Notes under the pieces: generated by a model
What the model saw: the letters and a program-made list of their open reading frames with translations, nothing else
The model's database searches: none
What the model was told of the DNA's origin: nothing
In this document: in pieces, positions 7,671-15,768 of the stretch
Layout of the letters: every line of letters starts with the position of its first letter
How positions within the stretch are numbered: the first letter of the stretch is position 1
Assembly: GCF_000332475.2 (NCBI RefSeq)
Contig: NZ_AOGX02000047.1
Span: 124,001-188,000 of the forward strand
Source of the DNA: Leptospira yanagawae serovar Saopaulo str. Sao Paulo = ATCC 700523
Lineage (GTDB): Bacteria > Spirochaetota > Leptospiria > Leptospirales > Leptospiraceae
Direction of reading: 5' to 3'
DNA length: 64,000 nt
Position numbers and translations under genes: made by a program

Positions 7671-9173
7671 TTATATAAAGAGATTTTGATACTCTTCCCT
7701 ATGTTCTTCGAATTTTAGTTTAAACCGATCTTGCATTTCACGAAATTCTTTTTCTGAATGGATTTCAAAATAATCCAATACTTCTGGTTCAACAGTAAAA
7801 TAATTACCCTTTCCTTTTCCAATATTTGCTAAAATGTCAGCAAGGTATATGATTTGGCAAAGGATATTGTTTCTGGATTTGCACTGCCATGGTTTATGAT
7901 GGAATCGTATGACATCTAAAATTTCTTCAGGGAAGTTCCATTTTTCGGAAATTAAGTAACCAATTTCAGAATGTGTTGTTCCTACCGTATATTCTTCTAC
8001 CCATTCTGATATTTCCGTGTTGTCATCACTTCTTAGTACTCGTATCTGGTTCACCTGGCTCAAATCAAGAGATAACAAAACCATCCTACCCAAATCATGT
8101 AATAAAGCAGCGATCGTGGCAGTTTCTAATAATTGGATGTGTTTCCGTTTTTCTTCCAAAAGGAATTTCACATACATCGAAGCTTTAAAGGAATGTGTCC
8201 AAACTAGAACTTGTTTCGCATAACGAGAGTTAAGTATTTTTTTAGCCCCCAAAGTTAGAAAAATTGACTCCAAATTCTTGAGTCCAATTCTTTTCACTCC
8301 TTCTACAATGGAAACAATTGATTTATGAACTCCAAATAATGGGGAATTTGCAATTTTGATGATTTCTGCTGCAATGGCAGGATCTTTTTCTGCTTCCGAG
8401 GCAATTTCTAGAAAAGTGACATCTTTTTTCTTTGCGATTAAAATTAATTTGCTGATCTGAGAGGGTAGAGGAGGAAGTGAGTTTACTTCCCGAATCAAAA
8501 GTTCTTTGATTCGTGTTTGGTTCTCTTTCGGAATTAACTGTTTTGGGATCCGAATGATGACTTCAGTATATTCATCCTCAGTCACTAGTTCAAAAAATTG
8601 ATTGGGAATGCCTGAGTTTCGCAGGAGTATGTGAATGAGCACGATTCCTAGTCCAGAGCTTTCTTCGTTATCAACTGACTCTCTGTACGCATCATTGATA
8701 TTTTTGTATTTGATGGAGGCTTGTACCCGTTTTAGAATCCTGTTTTTCTCTTCCGGAAGGATTTTGGCATTATTCCGAACTCGAAATTCGATAAAATCTT
8801 CTTGGTATTTGGTACTTAAGGAAATATTATATTTTGATTTTTCTAAGGCTAAAAAGACTCGTTTTCGGTTGTGCCCAAATTCGTCTTTGTATAACGCAAT
8901 CCCTCTGGCATAATCCTTTTCATTCCATAAGTCTAACCCTTGTTCGGAGAAGAAAACACGTTTCCCATTTGCCTTACATCCATTGACCAAAAGTTCACTG
9001 AGAATCGTAAAAAGTATTTCGTGAAGGAATTCGAGGGAAATGCTCCTCACCACACGACCAATCCATACGTCCAATTCGGGACAATCAATCTCCGAAAAGT
9101 GAACGTATTCTTTTTTGATCAATTTTCCAGATAGGAAGTCCTCCTGGAAAGTCATGAGTGGGGGAATCGCCAT
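7671..9173 (-). CDS. Two-domain signalling protein: degenerate histidine-kinase-like ATPase domain plus HDOD domain
   Basis: A cytoplasmic 500-residue protein. Residues 1-215 have features of a GHKL/HATPase fold: an N-box-like LSELLVNGCKANG, a VRNNAKILPEEKNRI segment, and SSGLGIVLIHILL resembling the G2 lid. There is no dimerisation/phospho-acceptor histidine box. From about residue 230 comes a full HDOD domain (LPPLPSQISKLILIAKKKDVTFLEIASEAEKDPAIAAEIIKIANS...ALLHDLGRM). HDOD domains are HD-superfamily relatives that usually lack phosphodiesterase activity and act in signalling. The pairing suggests a nucleotide-responsive or partner-binding switch. ATP binding is inferred from partial motifs only. 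Confidence 0.7.
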   Translation of the reverse strand: MAIPPLMTFQEDFLSGKLIKKEYVHFSEIDCPELDVWIGRVVRSISLEFLHEILFTILSELLVNGCKANGKRVFFSEQGLDLWNEKDYARGIALYKDEFGHNRKRVFLALEKSKYNISLSTKYQEDFIEFRVRNNAKILPEEKNRILKRVQASIKYKNINDAYRESVDNEESSGLGIVLIHILLRNSGIPNQFFELVTEDEYTEVIIRIPKQLIPKENQTRIKELLIREVNSLPPLPSQISKLILIAKKKDVTFLEIASEAEKDPAIAAEIIKIANSPLFGVHKSIVSIVEGVKRIGLKNLESIFLTLGAKKILNSRYAKQVLVWTHSFKASMYVKFLLEEKRKHIQLLETATIAALLHDLGRMVLLSLDLSQVNQIRVLRSDDNTEISEWVEEYTVGTTHSEIGYLISEKWNFPEEILDVIRFHHKPWQCKSRNNILCQIIYLADILANIGKGKGNYFTVEPEVLDYFEIHSEKEFREMQDRFKLKFEEHREEYQNLFI

Positions 9174-9260
9174 GATAAAACTGTTTTGAACCTTGTTTCC
9201 CTTTTTGAAAACCGAAAATTTTATTTTGAAAATTACTTAAAAAAACCGATAATAGTAACT

Positions 9261-9788
9261 ATGGAACTCTCGAAAAAATCCCTTCTATTTTCCCTTGTGT
9301 TCAGTTTAGCAGTTGTTTCAATCTCTGCCCAGGACACAAAACCGCAAACAACTCCCACTGACGTGAACCAAGAAAATCACGATGCCAAAGAAGGCCAAGA
9401 TAAAGAGTTATTCGAGTACTATTATAAAACACGTCCTGAAAATTTACCACCTAATAAAGCTAAACTTGAGTATAACTTGATTAAGACGCTCAAAAAAGAA
9501 ATCATGAGCCGAGATTACTCAAAAGAATCCGCAGAATCTATCAAAAAAATCGATGCAACCAATATCCAATACGAAAGAGTTTACCGGGAAAGTAAATGGT
9601 TACGTGGATTTATGACTCAAAACACTCACTTAAACTATATGGAGTTTATGTATGTGGTTAAGTATGATAAATATATGTGTTTTGTTACTTTCGATGTGAA
9701 TCCTGAGAATTATTTACAGCAATCGCGTCAGTCTCAACTTGTTTTTGCTGGGAAGGATAAATTTGAAATAACCATCCCGAAACCCTAA
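9261..9788 (+). CDS. Exported hypothetical protein
   Basis: From the ATG at 9261 the protein begins MELSKKSLLFSLVFSLAVVSISAQD, a standard signal peptide with a cleavage site near SAQ. The frame is open from 9186, but that extension precedes the signal peptide and has no ribosome site, so it is not used here. The mature part of about 150 residues is charged and mixed, with KYDKYMCFVTFDVNPENYLQQS near the end. I do not recognise the family. The 3' end overlaps the converging gene at 9685-10245 by 104 bases. Confidence 0.65.
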   Translation: MELSKKSLLFSLVFSLAVVSISAQDTKPQTTPTDVNQENHDAKEGQDKELFEYYYKTRPENLPPNKAKLEYNLIKTLKKEIMSRDYSKESAESIKKIDATNIQYERVYRESKWLRGFMTQNTHLNYMEFMYVVKYDKYMCFVTFDVNPENYLQQSRQSQLVFAGKDKFEITIPKP

Positions 9789-10245
9789 TAGTCAGAAAAA
9801 CAACTGTTAGAGCAAGAAAATAATAGAAACTATACTGAAAATATTTTTCTAAGTTCTCAAGTAAGGGGAGTGGTTCATCATTCCCCATAATTCTAGAAAT
9901 GGCAGTTCTTTTGCCTAAAATCCAAATCTCTTTTTTATAAATTTCAATCGAATCACCTAATCTCAGTTTTTTGTAAATGGAATAAGGTATCTTTTCTGTG
10001 GATTCAAAGAGTGAGCCATTGCTCAATCCAAAACTATAATGGCATTGGTATGCAATGGGGAACTGATTTTTGATCCTGGATAATTCTTGCACTCTTGCAA
10101 AACTTCTATGTTTTTCGTCTACAAGTGTAGAAGATTCTTCTCGCAGAAATAGATTCTCAAAGTGAACCAAAGAATAAAATATAGAAAGAACCAAAAAGGA
10201 AACGAAAACCGAGTTGGAAATCCAAACGGAAGTTCGTGGAGTCAT
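9685..10245 (-). CDS. Hypothetical membrane protein, weakly DUF3592-like
   Basis: A 186-residue protein with a hydrophobic helix near residues 8-25 and a second near 138-158. Between them lies an extracytoplasmic-looking segment (YQCHYSFGLSNGSLFESTEKIPYSIYKKLRLGDSIEIYK) that resembles the beta-rich DUF3592 domain. This is a weak match by eye. It starts directly at the end of the NAD kinase-STAS gene, so the two are likely one operon. The C-terminal third overlaps the gene at 9261-9788 on the other strand by 104 bases, an unusually long tail-to-tail overlap. Confidence 0.55.
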   Translation of the reverse strand: MTPRTSVWISNSVFVSFLVLSIFYSLVHFENLFLREESSTLVDEKHRSFARVQELSRIKNQFPIAYQCHYSFGLSNGSLFESTEKIPYSIYKKLRLGDSIEIYKKEIWILGKRTAISRIMGNDEPLPLLENLEKYFQYSFYYFLALTVVFLTIRVSGWLFQIYPSQQKQVETDAIAVNNSQDSHRK

Positions 10246-11523
10246 CTAGGAATTAGATGGCTCCTCAAAAGACTTCAACGCTTCTTCTCGATCTGGGTAA
10301 AATTGGAAAGCATTTGATAAACCCAATAAATGGAATACTTGTAAAATGGAACTTGTTACACCTACTAAAGCCATTTCTTTATTTCGTTTTTGAAGGTTCA
10401 TCTTAACATCTAATATCATTCTGATTCCCAAACTAGAGATGTAACGTAGTTCAGAAAAATCTAAAATCAGATGTTTGCGGTCTGCACCAACCATTTCATC
10501 TAAGATCGTTTGTGTGATGCGATCAAGAGGACCTGATTCCATTCGTCCTTTGATTTGAACGATGACAGTTCCATTGATGCGTTTTTGTTCTATTTCGTAT
10601 GGTAAGTCCTGCATGGATTCCCCTCTCTTTAGTGGAACAACTACAAATAATTTCTCAGGCGATAATCGGATCATCGCTTTTGCATATGGTGGAAACGGAT
10701 AATGCCTCTCAGTGAGAGAATCCACGGCCAAACCACCATTCATTTCGGAAATAACTTCCACTTGATCCAAAGCCCTAAAATCTGCCAAGGAAAACTCTGT
10801 TTCTCGAGATTTGACTCGTATTTCTCGGGAATATACATGGAAAAAAGGCTCATGTTTGGAAAAAGGAGGGAATTTTTTAGGGAAACAGGAACTGATCCAA
10901 CCTGTGGAACCTGCTCCAGTATACACAAGTAATCCAGAACATTTTTGTTCTTCCTTTTTGTCCAAATAAGAAATCCAAAACCTTGAAGTTAAATCAGGAC
11001 TGTTGTTGCGAATGGAAAGTTCACAAATAGCAGGTACAGTCTTAAGTTTTGTTCCATTTGGATAAATGATTTCGGTATCAAGTAAAGACCAAGACTCCAA
11101 TTTTGTTTGTTTGAAATTTGTTCGGACTGCTTCTCCTAATTCTTCTGCTGTAAAACCAAGTAGTGCCCCAACAGATGAATCTGGATCGGAATTACAGCCA
11201 ATAAGATGAGTATTCCCTACTAAATGAGCAACATAGGTGAAGTGGTTGTCTCCTCCATGGGCAATGACCAAATCATAATCCAATCCTCCTTCTGGTTCAA
11301 ATTGTTCCCGAAACACAAAGTCGGCCTTCGGGAATACATGAGTTTTTAGGTAGTCTCTGGAACGAATCTGCCTTTCGTGTGATTCAAATGTCCTTTGGAA
11401 TACATCTGGATTCTGTTTTGTGACTTCTTTATAGGATTGGATGGACCCATAAGTTTCCAAATCCAATTCGTATTTAGTACGTTTGAATACGACGACGATC
11501 TTCTTATACTTGAGAGAAGCCAT
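10246..11523 (-). CDS. NAD kinase-like domain fused to a STAS domain
   Basis: 425 residues in two parts. Residues 1-300 resemble ATP-NAD kinases of the mitochondrial/plant NADK2-NADK3 branch. The expected GGDG is HGGDNHFTYVAH, followed by LIGCNSDPDSSVGALLGF and the substrate loop VYTGAGSTGW (GTGSTAW in typical enzymes). Residues 305-425 form a STAS domain (IEQKRINGTVIVQIKGRMESGPLDRITQTIL...LILDFSELRYISSLGIRMIL), as in anti-anti-sigma factors, with Ser-Ser before LGIRM as the possible phosphorylation site. The Gly-to-Asn change in GGDG may alter activity. The fusion suggests NAD phosphorylation or NAD sensing tied to a partner-switching pathway. Confidence 0.75.
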   Translation of the reverse strand: MASLKYKKIVVVFKRTKYELDLETYGSIQSYKEVTKQNPDVFQRTFESHERQIRSRDYLKTHVFPKADFVFREQFEPEGGLDYDLVIAHGGDNHFTYVAHLVGNTHLIGCNSDPDSSVGALLGFTAEELGEAVRTNFKQTKLESWSLLDTEIIYPNGTKLKTVPAICELSIRNNSPDLTSRFWISYLDKKEEQKCSGLLVYTGAGSTGWISSCFPKKFPPFSKHEPFFHVYSREIRVKSRETEFSLADFRALDQVEVISEMNGGLAVDSLTERHYPFPPYAKAMIRLSPEKLFVVVPLKRGESMQDLPYEIEQKRINGTVIVQIKGRMESGPLDRITQTILDEMVGADRKHLILDFSELRYISSLGIRMILDVKMNLQKRNKEMALVGVTSSILQVFHLLGLSNAFQFYPDREEALKSFEEPSNS

Positions 11524-11544
11524 GAGTTTTGGAAGAAATTCCCA

Positions 11545-11559
11545 TTTTCCTTAGGAAAA
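11545..11559. repeat. Small AT-rich palindrome between divergent genes
   Basis: TTTTCCT and AGGAAAA surround one T. It lies just upstream of the NADK-STAS start and shares CTTAGGAAA with the larger inverted repeat 40 bases away. It could be an operator or part of a promoter. Confidence 0.35.
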
Positions 11560-11584
11560 TAAAGGTTTTTTTCAAAAAACTACG

Positions 11585-11610
11585 TTTTTCTTAGGAAATT
11601 CTAAGAAAAA
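11585..11610. repeat. Perfect inverted repeat upstream of the HU gene
   Basis: Ten-base arms TTTTTCTTAG and CTAAGAAAAA flank GAAATT. It sits between the divergent NADK-STAS and HU genes, 24 bases upstream of the proposed HU -35 element. It may be an operator or an intrinsic terminator-like hairpin; the flanking T and A runs fit either. Confidence 0.45.
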
Positions 11611-11633
11611 TTGTATCCAAAATCAATTTAATC

Positions 11634-11662
11634 TTGTACCAAAACAGGTAGTTTTGTAAATA
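11634..11662 (+). promoter_or_regulatory. Candidate sigma-70 promoter for the HU gene
   Basis: TTGTAC at 11634-11639 and TAAATA at 11657-11662 are 17 bases apart. Each matches four of six consensus bases. They lie about 40 bases upstream of the HU start codon, which has AGAGGAAAA as ribosome site. Confidence 0.5.
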
Positions 11663-11700
11663 ATGTGTAACCGTTAAATGGTTTAGAGGAAAATCAAAGT

Positions 11701-12006
11701 ATGGCAACAACTCCTACCCCAATGAAAAAGTCTGAAATGCTAAGTGAATTGGCAGAAACAACTGGTATGACCAAAAAGAATGTAGCAGCGTTTCTCGACT
11801 CTTTTGTTGAACTCGCATACAAAGAAACAAAGAAAAATGGCGCGTTTGTCATTCCTGGACTTGGTAAATTGGTGAAACGGAATCGTCCAAAACGTAAAGG
11901 AAGAAACCCTGCAACTGGCGAAGCGATTGTCATTCCTGCAAAAACAGTAGTGAAGTTTACTCTTTCAAAAACTTGTAAAGACGCTGTTGTTCCGCCTAAA
12001 AAATAA
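11701..12006 (+). CDS. HU/IHF-family DNA-binding protein
   Basis: A 101-residue nucleoid protein. After a short N-terminal extension (MATTPTPMK) comes KSEMLSELAETTGMTKKNVAAFLDSFVELAYKE, the dimerisation helices. The beta-arm is GRNPATGEAIVIPA, where family members put RNPxTG to intercalate and bend DNA. The C-terminus KTVVKFTLSKTCKDAV fits HU. The arm sequence is slightly longer and more basic (KRNRPKRKGRNPATG) than in typical HU, suggesting strong DNA contact. It is monocistronic or followed by the 150-residue gene 41 bases downstream. Confidence 0.92.
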   Translation: MATTPTPMKKSEMLSELAETTGMTKKNVAAFLDSFVELAYKETKKNGAFVIPGLGKLVKRNRPKRKGRNPATGEAIVIPAKTVVKFTLSKTCKDAVVPPKK

Positions 12007-12019
12007 TGTAACTGTTTCT

Positions 12020-12041
12020 CCCAGGAGGACAACCACCTGGG
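12020..12041 (+). repeat. Hairpin between HU and the next gene, containing an AGGAGG
   Basis: CCCAGG pairs with CCTGGG across a ten-base loop. There is no T tract, so it is not a normal terminator. It partly covers an AGGAGG sequence and ends seven bases before the next ATG, so it could influence initiation. Confidence 0.35.
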
Positions 12042-12047
12042 GATACT

Positions 12048-12500
12048 ATGGATAAAAAACCATATCCATTTTTACCATTTGAAGATTCTCTCGTAGGAGA
12101 GAAGATTCTCTTTGTTTGGCAAGAAAGCCACCATTCTGAAAAAAATTTAAAAGACCACCTTTTAGCTGCGCTCAATTTAAACGAAGACCAATTGGTTTTT
12201 ACGCCAAATGCCGTAAAACAAAAGTTAATGGTGTCTTATCCAACCGAAATTCGAAATTTAATCGCAGAAAATCGCAGTTCCGAGATTCCAACCTTACTGC
12301 TAAGCATTGCGAAAGGAAAAACAACTGCAAACCCAGATCCATCTGTTGATATTACTTTTGAACTCATCGAATGGCTGTTAACGGGATTCGATTTAGATGA
12401 AGTGCTTCGCGAAACCTTGTCTTTGTTATTTGGAACAAACTTGAATCTTGAATTTTTGACTTCTGTACGGGCCGAGTACTTTAAAGAACTCCGAGGTTAA
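12048..12500 (+). CDS. Hypothetical 150-residue cytoplasmic protein
   Basis: Starts MDKKPYPFLPFEDSLVGEKILFVWQESHHSEKNL at an ATG with GGGGA just upstream. No signal peptide, membrane helix or known motif is visible. The chain is mostly predicted helical, with a leucine-rich C-terminal half (DITFELIEWLLTGFDLDEVLRETLSLLFG). I do not recognise it. It lies 41 bases after the HU gene in the same direction and 80 bases before the AGPS-like gene. Confidence 0.6.
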   Translation: MDKKPYPFLPFEDSLVGEKILFVWQESHHSEKNLKDHLLAALNLNEDQLVFTPNAVKQKLMVSYPTEIRNLIAENRSSEIPTLLLSIAKGKTTANPDPSVDITFELIEWLLTGFDLDEVLRETLSLLFGTNLNLEFLTSVRAEYFKELRG

Positions 12501-12580
12501 AACAAACTCTAAAATTTTTTTGCTTGTCAATTTATGAACTTGGTTCAAAAATTGGTGCAAATAAGCAATTGGATATTACT

Positions 12581-14197
12581 ATGCAAACTCGAAGCATTTA
12601 TAAATGGGGATCCCCGGAAGTCGAAGAAAAACCCCCCTCACACACGTTAGATTTTTTAAACAATCAATTCCCAGTATCAAAAGAATTCAAATCATCTTTG
12701 CCAAAAGGGGAATTACCTTTAAAACCACTTAAAAAATCAAAACTGAGTCAGGCAGTTCTAACAAAACTCAAAAAAATTGTTGGGAACGCCAATGTTTCGT
12801 TAGATGATGGAAGTAGGGCAAGGCATTCCATTGGCAAATTTTATACAGAAATTTTCAAAGCAAGGTTTGGTGAAGTAAACGATGTAGTTGATGTCGTTGT
12901 ATCTCCAAAAAATGAAAAAGAAATCGAAGAGATTATCACTCTCGCAAATTCCAATAAAATTCCTGTCATTCCCTTTGGTGCAGGGTCAACAGTGACAAAA
13001 GCTTTACAAGCTCCCAAAGGTGGCATTTCTCTCGATCTATCAAGACTCAATCGGATTTTAGAATTTAACGCGATTGATTCAACTGTCACAGTGGAAGCAG
13101 GTGTTTATGGACCAGAACTTGAAAAACATTTGAATGAAAGAGGATACACTTGTGGTCATTTTCCACAATCATTTGAATTTTCGACGGTAGGTGGATGGAT
13201 TGCTGCCAAAGGTGCTGGGCAAGCTTCTACCGGTTATGGGAAAATTGAAGATATATTACTTAGTATCACAGCGATTACACCTTCCGGCAAGTTTGAAACA
13301 AAAGCGTATCCTGCGGCATCTATTGGACCCGATTTATTTCGTTTGTTTCTGGGTACGGAAGGAAGTTTCGGAGTCATAACAAAAGCCACTTTAAAAATTC
13401 GGAAGTACCACTCAGAGAACTCTGCAAAAGGATCTTTCATTTTCAAAAATTTTGAAAAGGCAGTGGAGACAATGCGCGAAGTGATGCAAGGTGGATTTGG
13501 GAAACCACATTTCTTTCGAATTCAAGATCCAGAAGAAACCGATATTTCCTTTCATATGAGTGGATTACATGGTGGGAAAGAAGATCTGTTTTTAAGATTC
13601 ATTGGATACAAACCAATGCAACGATCTCTTATGCATATCATCATCGATGGTGATCCAGCTTATACAAAAGAAGTGTTTAAAAAAATCAAAAAGATAGCAA
13701 AACGTAACGGTGGATTTTCAACAGGTGAGTCCCCAGTGAATAAATGGTTACACCAAAGGTATTCGAGTGCCTATCTCCGTGATTATTTGATGGATGAAGG
13801 GATACGTATTGATACTTTAGAGACCGCAGTGAGTTGGTCAAATTTACATACGTTATGGGAAAATACGAGAGGGTACATCAAAAGTTTTGAAAACACATCT
13901 TGTATGGTGCACATATCACATGCATATGAAAACGGAGCAAATTTATATTTTATTTTTATTAGCCCGATGAGTGTAACCGGTGAAGAATCAAATTTCATAA
14001 AGTTCCATAAAGGAATTATCGATCATATCCATGAAAATGGTGGGTCATTGTCTCACCATCATGGTATTGGAAGGATGTTATCACCTTGGATGGAAAAAGA
14101 AGTAGGAAAAGAAGGACTTCGCATTCTTTCATCATTGAAAAAAACTTTTGATCCAAAAGGAATTATGAATCCAGGTGGACTGTTAGGATTGAAATAA
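12581..14197 (+). CDS. FAD-linked oxidase, alkyldihydroxyacetonephosphate synthase-like
   Basis: 538 residues from the ATG at 12581; the frame runs back to a TTG at 12524 that lacks family sequence. The FAD-binding PCMH domain contains IPVIPFGAGSTVTKALQAPKGGISLDLSRLNRIL and the GHFPQSFEFSTVGGWIAAKGAGQASTGYGKIEDI segment. The C-terminus has GGSLSHHHGIGR...KKTFDPKGIMNPGG. These match alkyl-DHAP synthases (AGPS), which swap the acyl chain of acyl-DHAP for a fatty alcohol in ether lipid synthesis. The same fold includes D-lactate and glycolate oxidases, but the SHHHGIG tyrosine-loop region favours AGPS. The stop overlaps the TetR gene by one base, within an apparent glycerolipid operon. Confidence 0.75.
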   Translation: MQTRSIYKWGSPEVEEKPPSHTLDFLNNQFPVSKEFKSSLPKGELPLKPLKKSKLSQAVLTKLKKIVGNANVSLDDGSRARHSIGKFYTEIFKARFGEVNDVVDVVVSPKNEKEIEEIITLANSNKIPVIPFGAGSTVTKALQAPKGGISLDLSRLNRILEFNAIDSTVTVEAGVYGPELEKHLNERGYTCGHFPQSFEFSTVGGWIAAKGAGQASTGYGKIEDILLSITAITPSGKFETKAYPAASIGPDLFRLFLGTEGSFGVITKATLKIRKYHSENSAKGSFIFKNFEKAVETMREVMQGGFGKPHFFRIQDPEETDISFHMSGLHGGKEDLFLRFIGYKPMQRSLMHIIIDGDPAYTKEVFKKIKKIAKRNGGFSTGESPVNKWLHQRYSSAYLRDYLMDEGIRIDTLETAVSWSNLHTLWENTRGYIKSFENTSCMVHISHAYENGANLYFIFISPMSVTGEESNFIKFHKGIIDHIHENGGSLSHHHGIGRMLSPWMEKEVGKEGLRILSSLKKTFDPKGIMNPGGLLGLK

Positions 14198-14838
14198 TGG
14201 GTGTTTCGGAACGAAAAAAAAGAGAGTTTGCGAAAAGAGAAGATGACATTTTAAGTTGTGCGATTGAACTTTTTCGTACAAAACATCCATCCCTTGTCAA
14301 AATGGATGATATTGCCAAACATCTAGAAATTGGTCGTGGCACGATTTACCTTCACTTCAAAAGTAAAGATGATTTGATGGCGCGTATTCAATATGAAGAC
14401 TACGTGCGGTTACGGAAACGTTTAGAAATGGCATTGGATGAAAAAACAGCAATTGAAATGTCTAGACGTGCCATTAGAGCTTACATTGAACATTGTCTTG
14501 GCGATAAACACATGTATGTTGTCGCAAAACAATGTGGGGTCAATTTAAATATCGATAATGTATCTGAAGATTTGCGTAAGATGTTAACAGAAGAAAGATC
14601 AAATCGGTTGTCTCTTCTAGAAAGAATTTACAAACAAGCAAAACAAGAGAACTTGATTAATTCTCGTGGCACGTATCCTAATGTAGCAGTTGCATGGGGA
14701 ATGATTCGCGGAGCTGTGGAAGTGATCCTTGATGGCCATTTCCAAAATGAAATCAAAAGTGAAAAAGCTTATTTAGATACAATTGAACATGTTTTATTTT
14801 TTGGTTTATTTTCGGGTGGAAATAAAGGAGAAACGTGA
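14197..14838 (+). CDS. TetR/AcrR-family transcriptional regulator
   Basis: 213 residues. The N-terminal helix-turn-helix lies at about residues 13-60 (DDILSCAIELFRTKHPSLVKMDDIAKHLEIGRGTIYLHFKSKDDL), with the typical TIYLHFKSKDDL recognition helix. The C-terminal ligand domain is helical and unassigned. The start overlaps the previous stop as TAATG. It lies in the middle of a lipid-related gene series, so an acyl-CoA or lipid effector and control of its own operon is a reasonable inference. Confidence 0.9.
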   Translation: MGVSERKKREFAKREDDILSCAIELFRTKHPSLVKMDDIAKHLEIGRGTIYLHFKSKDDLMARIQYEDYVRLRKRLEMALDEKTAIEMSRRAIRAYIEHCLGDKHMYVVAKQCGVNLNIDNVSEDLRKMLTEERSNRLSLLERIYKQAKQENLINSRGTYPNVAVAWGMIRGAVEVILDGHFQNEIKSEKAYLDTIEHVLFFGLFSGGNKGET

Positions 14839-15764
14839 TGAGAAAAATAAAGGTGATTTTAAATCCAGTTTCGGGTGGAGGCCTTTCCGCAAAAGTATGG
14901 AAAAAAATCGAACCTGTCCTCATCCAAAAGGGAATTCCTTTTTCGTATGAAGCCACTACAAAAGAAAAAGCGGCCAAAGACATTGCCAAAGAAGCCGTCA
15001 AACAGGGATATCACTGGATCGTGGGGATTGGTGGTGATGGGACTTTTTCCAACATCATCAATGGCCTTTTTGAAAATGGAAAAATTATTAACAAAAATGT
15101 AATTTTTAGTCCTATCCCAGCAGGAAGGGGAAATGACTTTATCAAAACAGTAAAAGTTCCTAAAAATCCCGTGAAAGCATTAGAACAAGTGTTAGTAGGT
15201 AGTGAAAGGTTAATCGATTTAATTGATGTTACATATACAAAGGTAGATAAATCGAAAGGTAAATATCTTTGTTTGAACTTGGCTGATTTTGGAATGGGTG
15301 GAGAAGTTGTATACCGAGTGAATCAATCCAAGTTAGGTAGGTTTATTGGTGGGAAAGCCGTTTTTTTGTTTTATACAGTGGTTTGTCTTTTTTCTTATAC
15401 AAACAAAAAAATTACACTTACTTTATCCAAATTTGAGAAAATCACCAATAAGTGTAGGTTGATAGTTTGTGCAAATGGTGAATATGCCGGTGGTGGTATG
15501 TGGTTTGCACCAAAGGCAAAGTTAGATGATGGGAAAATGGATTTTTTAGCCATCCAAGATGTGTCCGTATTTGAAACCTTACGTAAGTTTGGAAATCTTT
15601 ACCAAGGAAAATTATCTAATGATGCAAAGGTGATTTCCAAACAGATATCTGAACTTAAAGCAGAATCGGATGAAGATGTATTTATCGATGTAGACGGAGA
15701 AAATATGGGCCAACTCCCAGCAGAGTTTAAAGTCCTACCTAAAGTTTTACCGATCAAATGTTAA
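14838..15764 (+). CDS. Diacylglycerol kinase-family (YegS/DagK-like) lipid kinase
   Basis: The ATG at 14838 has AAAGGAG seven bases upstream and overlaps the TetR stop. The catalytic motif is VGIGGDGTFSNIINGLFE, preceded by ILNPVSGGG (phosphate-binding), and followed by PIPAGRGNDFIK, all diagnostic of the family. The C-terminal beta domain contains VCANGEYAGGGMWFAPKAKLDDGKMDF. Substrates are diacylglycerol, ceramide or related lipids, with ATP as donor. About 308 residues is the normal size. With the AGPS-like enzyme and glycerol-3-phosphate dehydrogenase it suggests phosphatidic acid supply. Confidence 0.88.
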   Translation: MRKIKVILNPVSGGGLSAKVWKKIEPVLIQKGIPFSYEATTKEKAAKDIAKEAVKQGYHWIVGIGGDGTFSNIINGLFENGKIINKNVIFSPIPAGRGNDFIKTVKVPKNPVKALEQVLVGSERLIDLIDVTYTKVDKSKGKYLCLNLADFGMGGEVVYRVNQSKLGRFIGGKAVFLFYTVVCLFSYTNKKITLTLSKFEKITNKCRLIVCANGEYAGGGMWFAPKAKLDDGKMDFLAIQDVSVFETLRKFGNLYQGKLSNDAKVISKQISELKAESDEDVFIDVDGENMGQLPAEFKVLPKVLPIKC

Positions 15765-15768
15765 TTTT

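Noticed and set aside
12524..12580. N-terminal extension of the AGPS-like gene from TTG at 12524
   Set aside because: It starts at TTG without a ribosome site and adds residues that do not look like family sequence; ATG at 12581 fits better.
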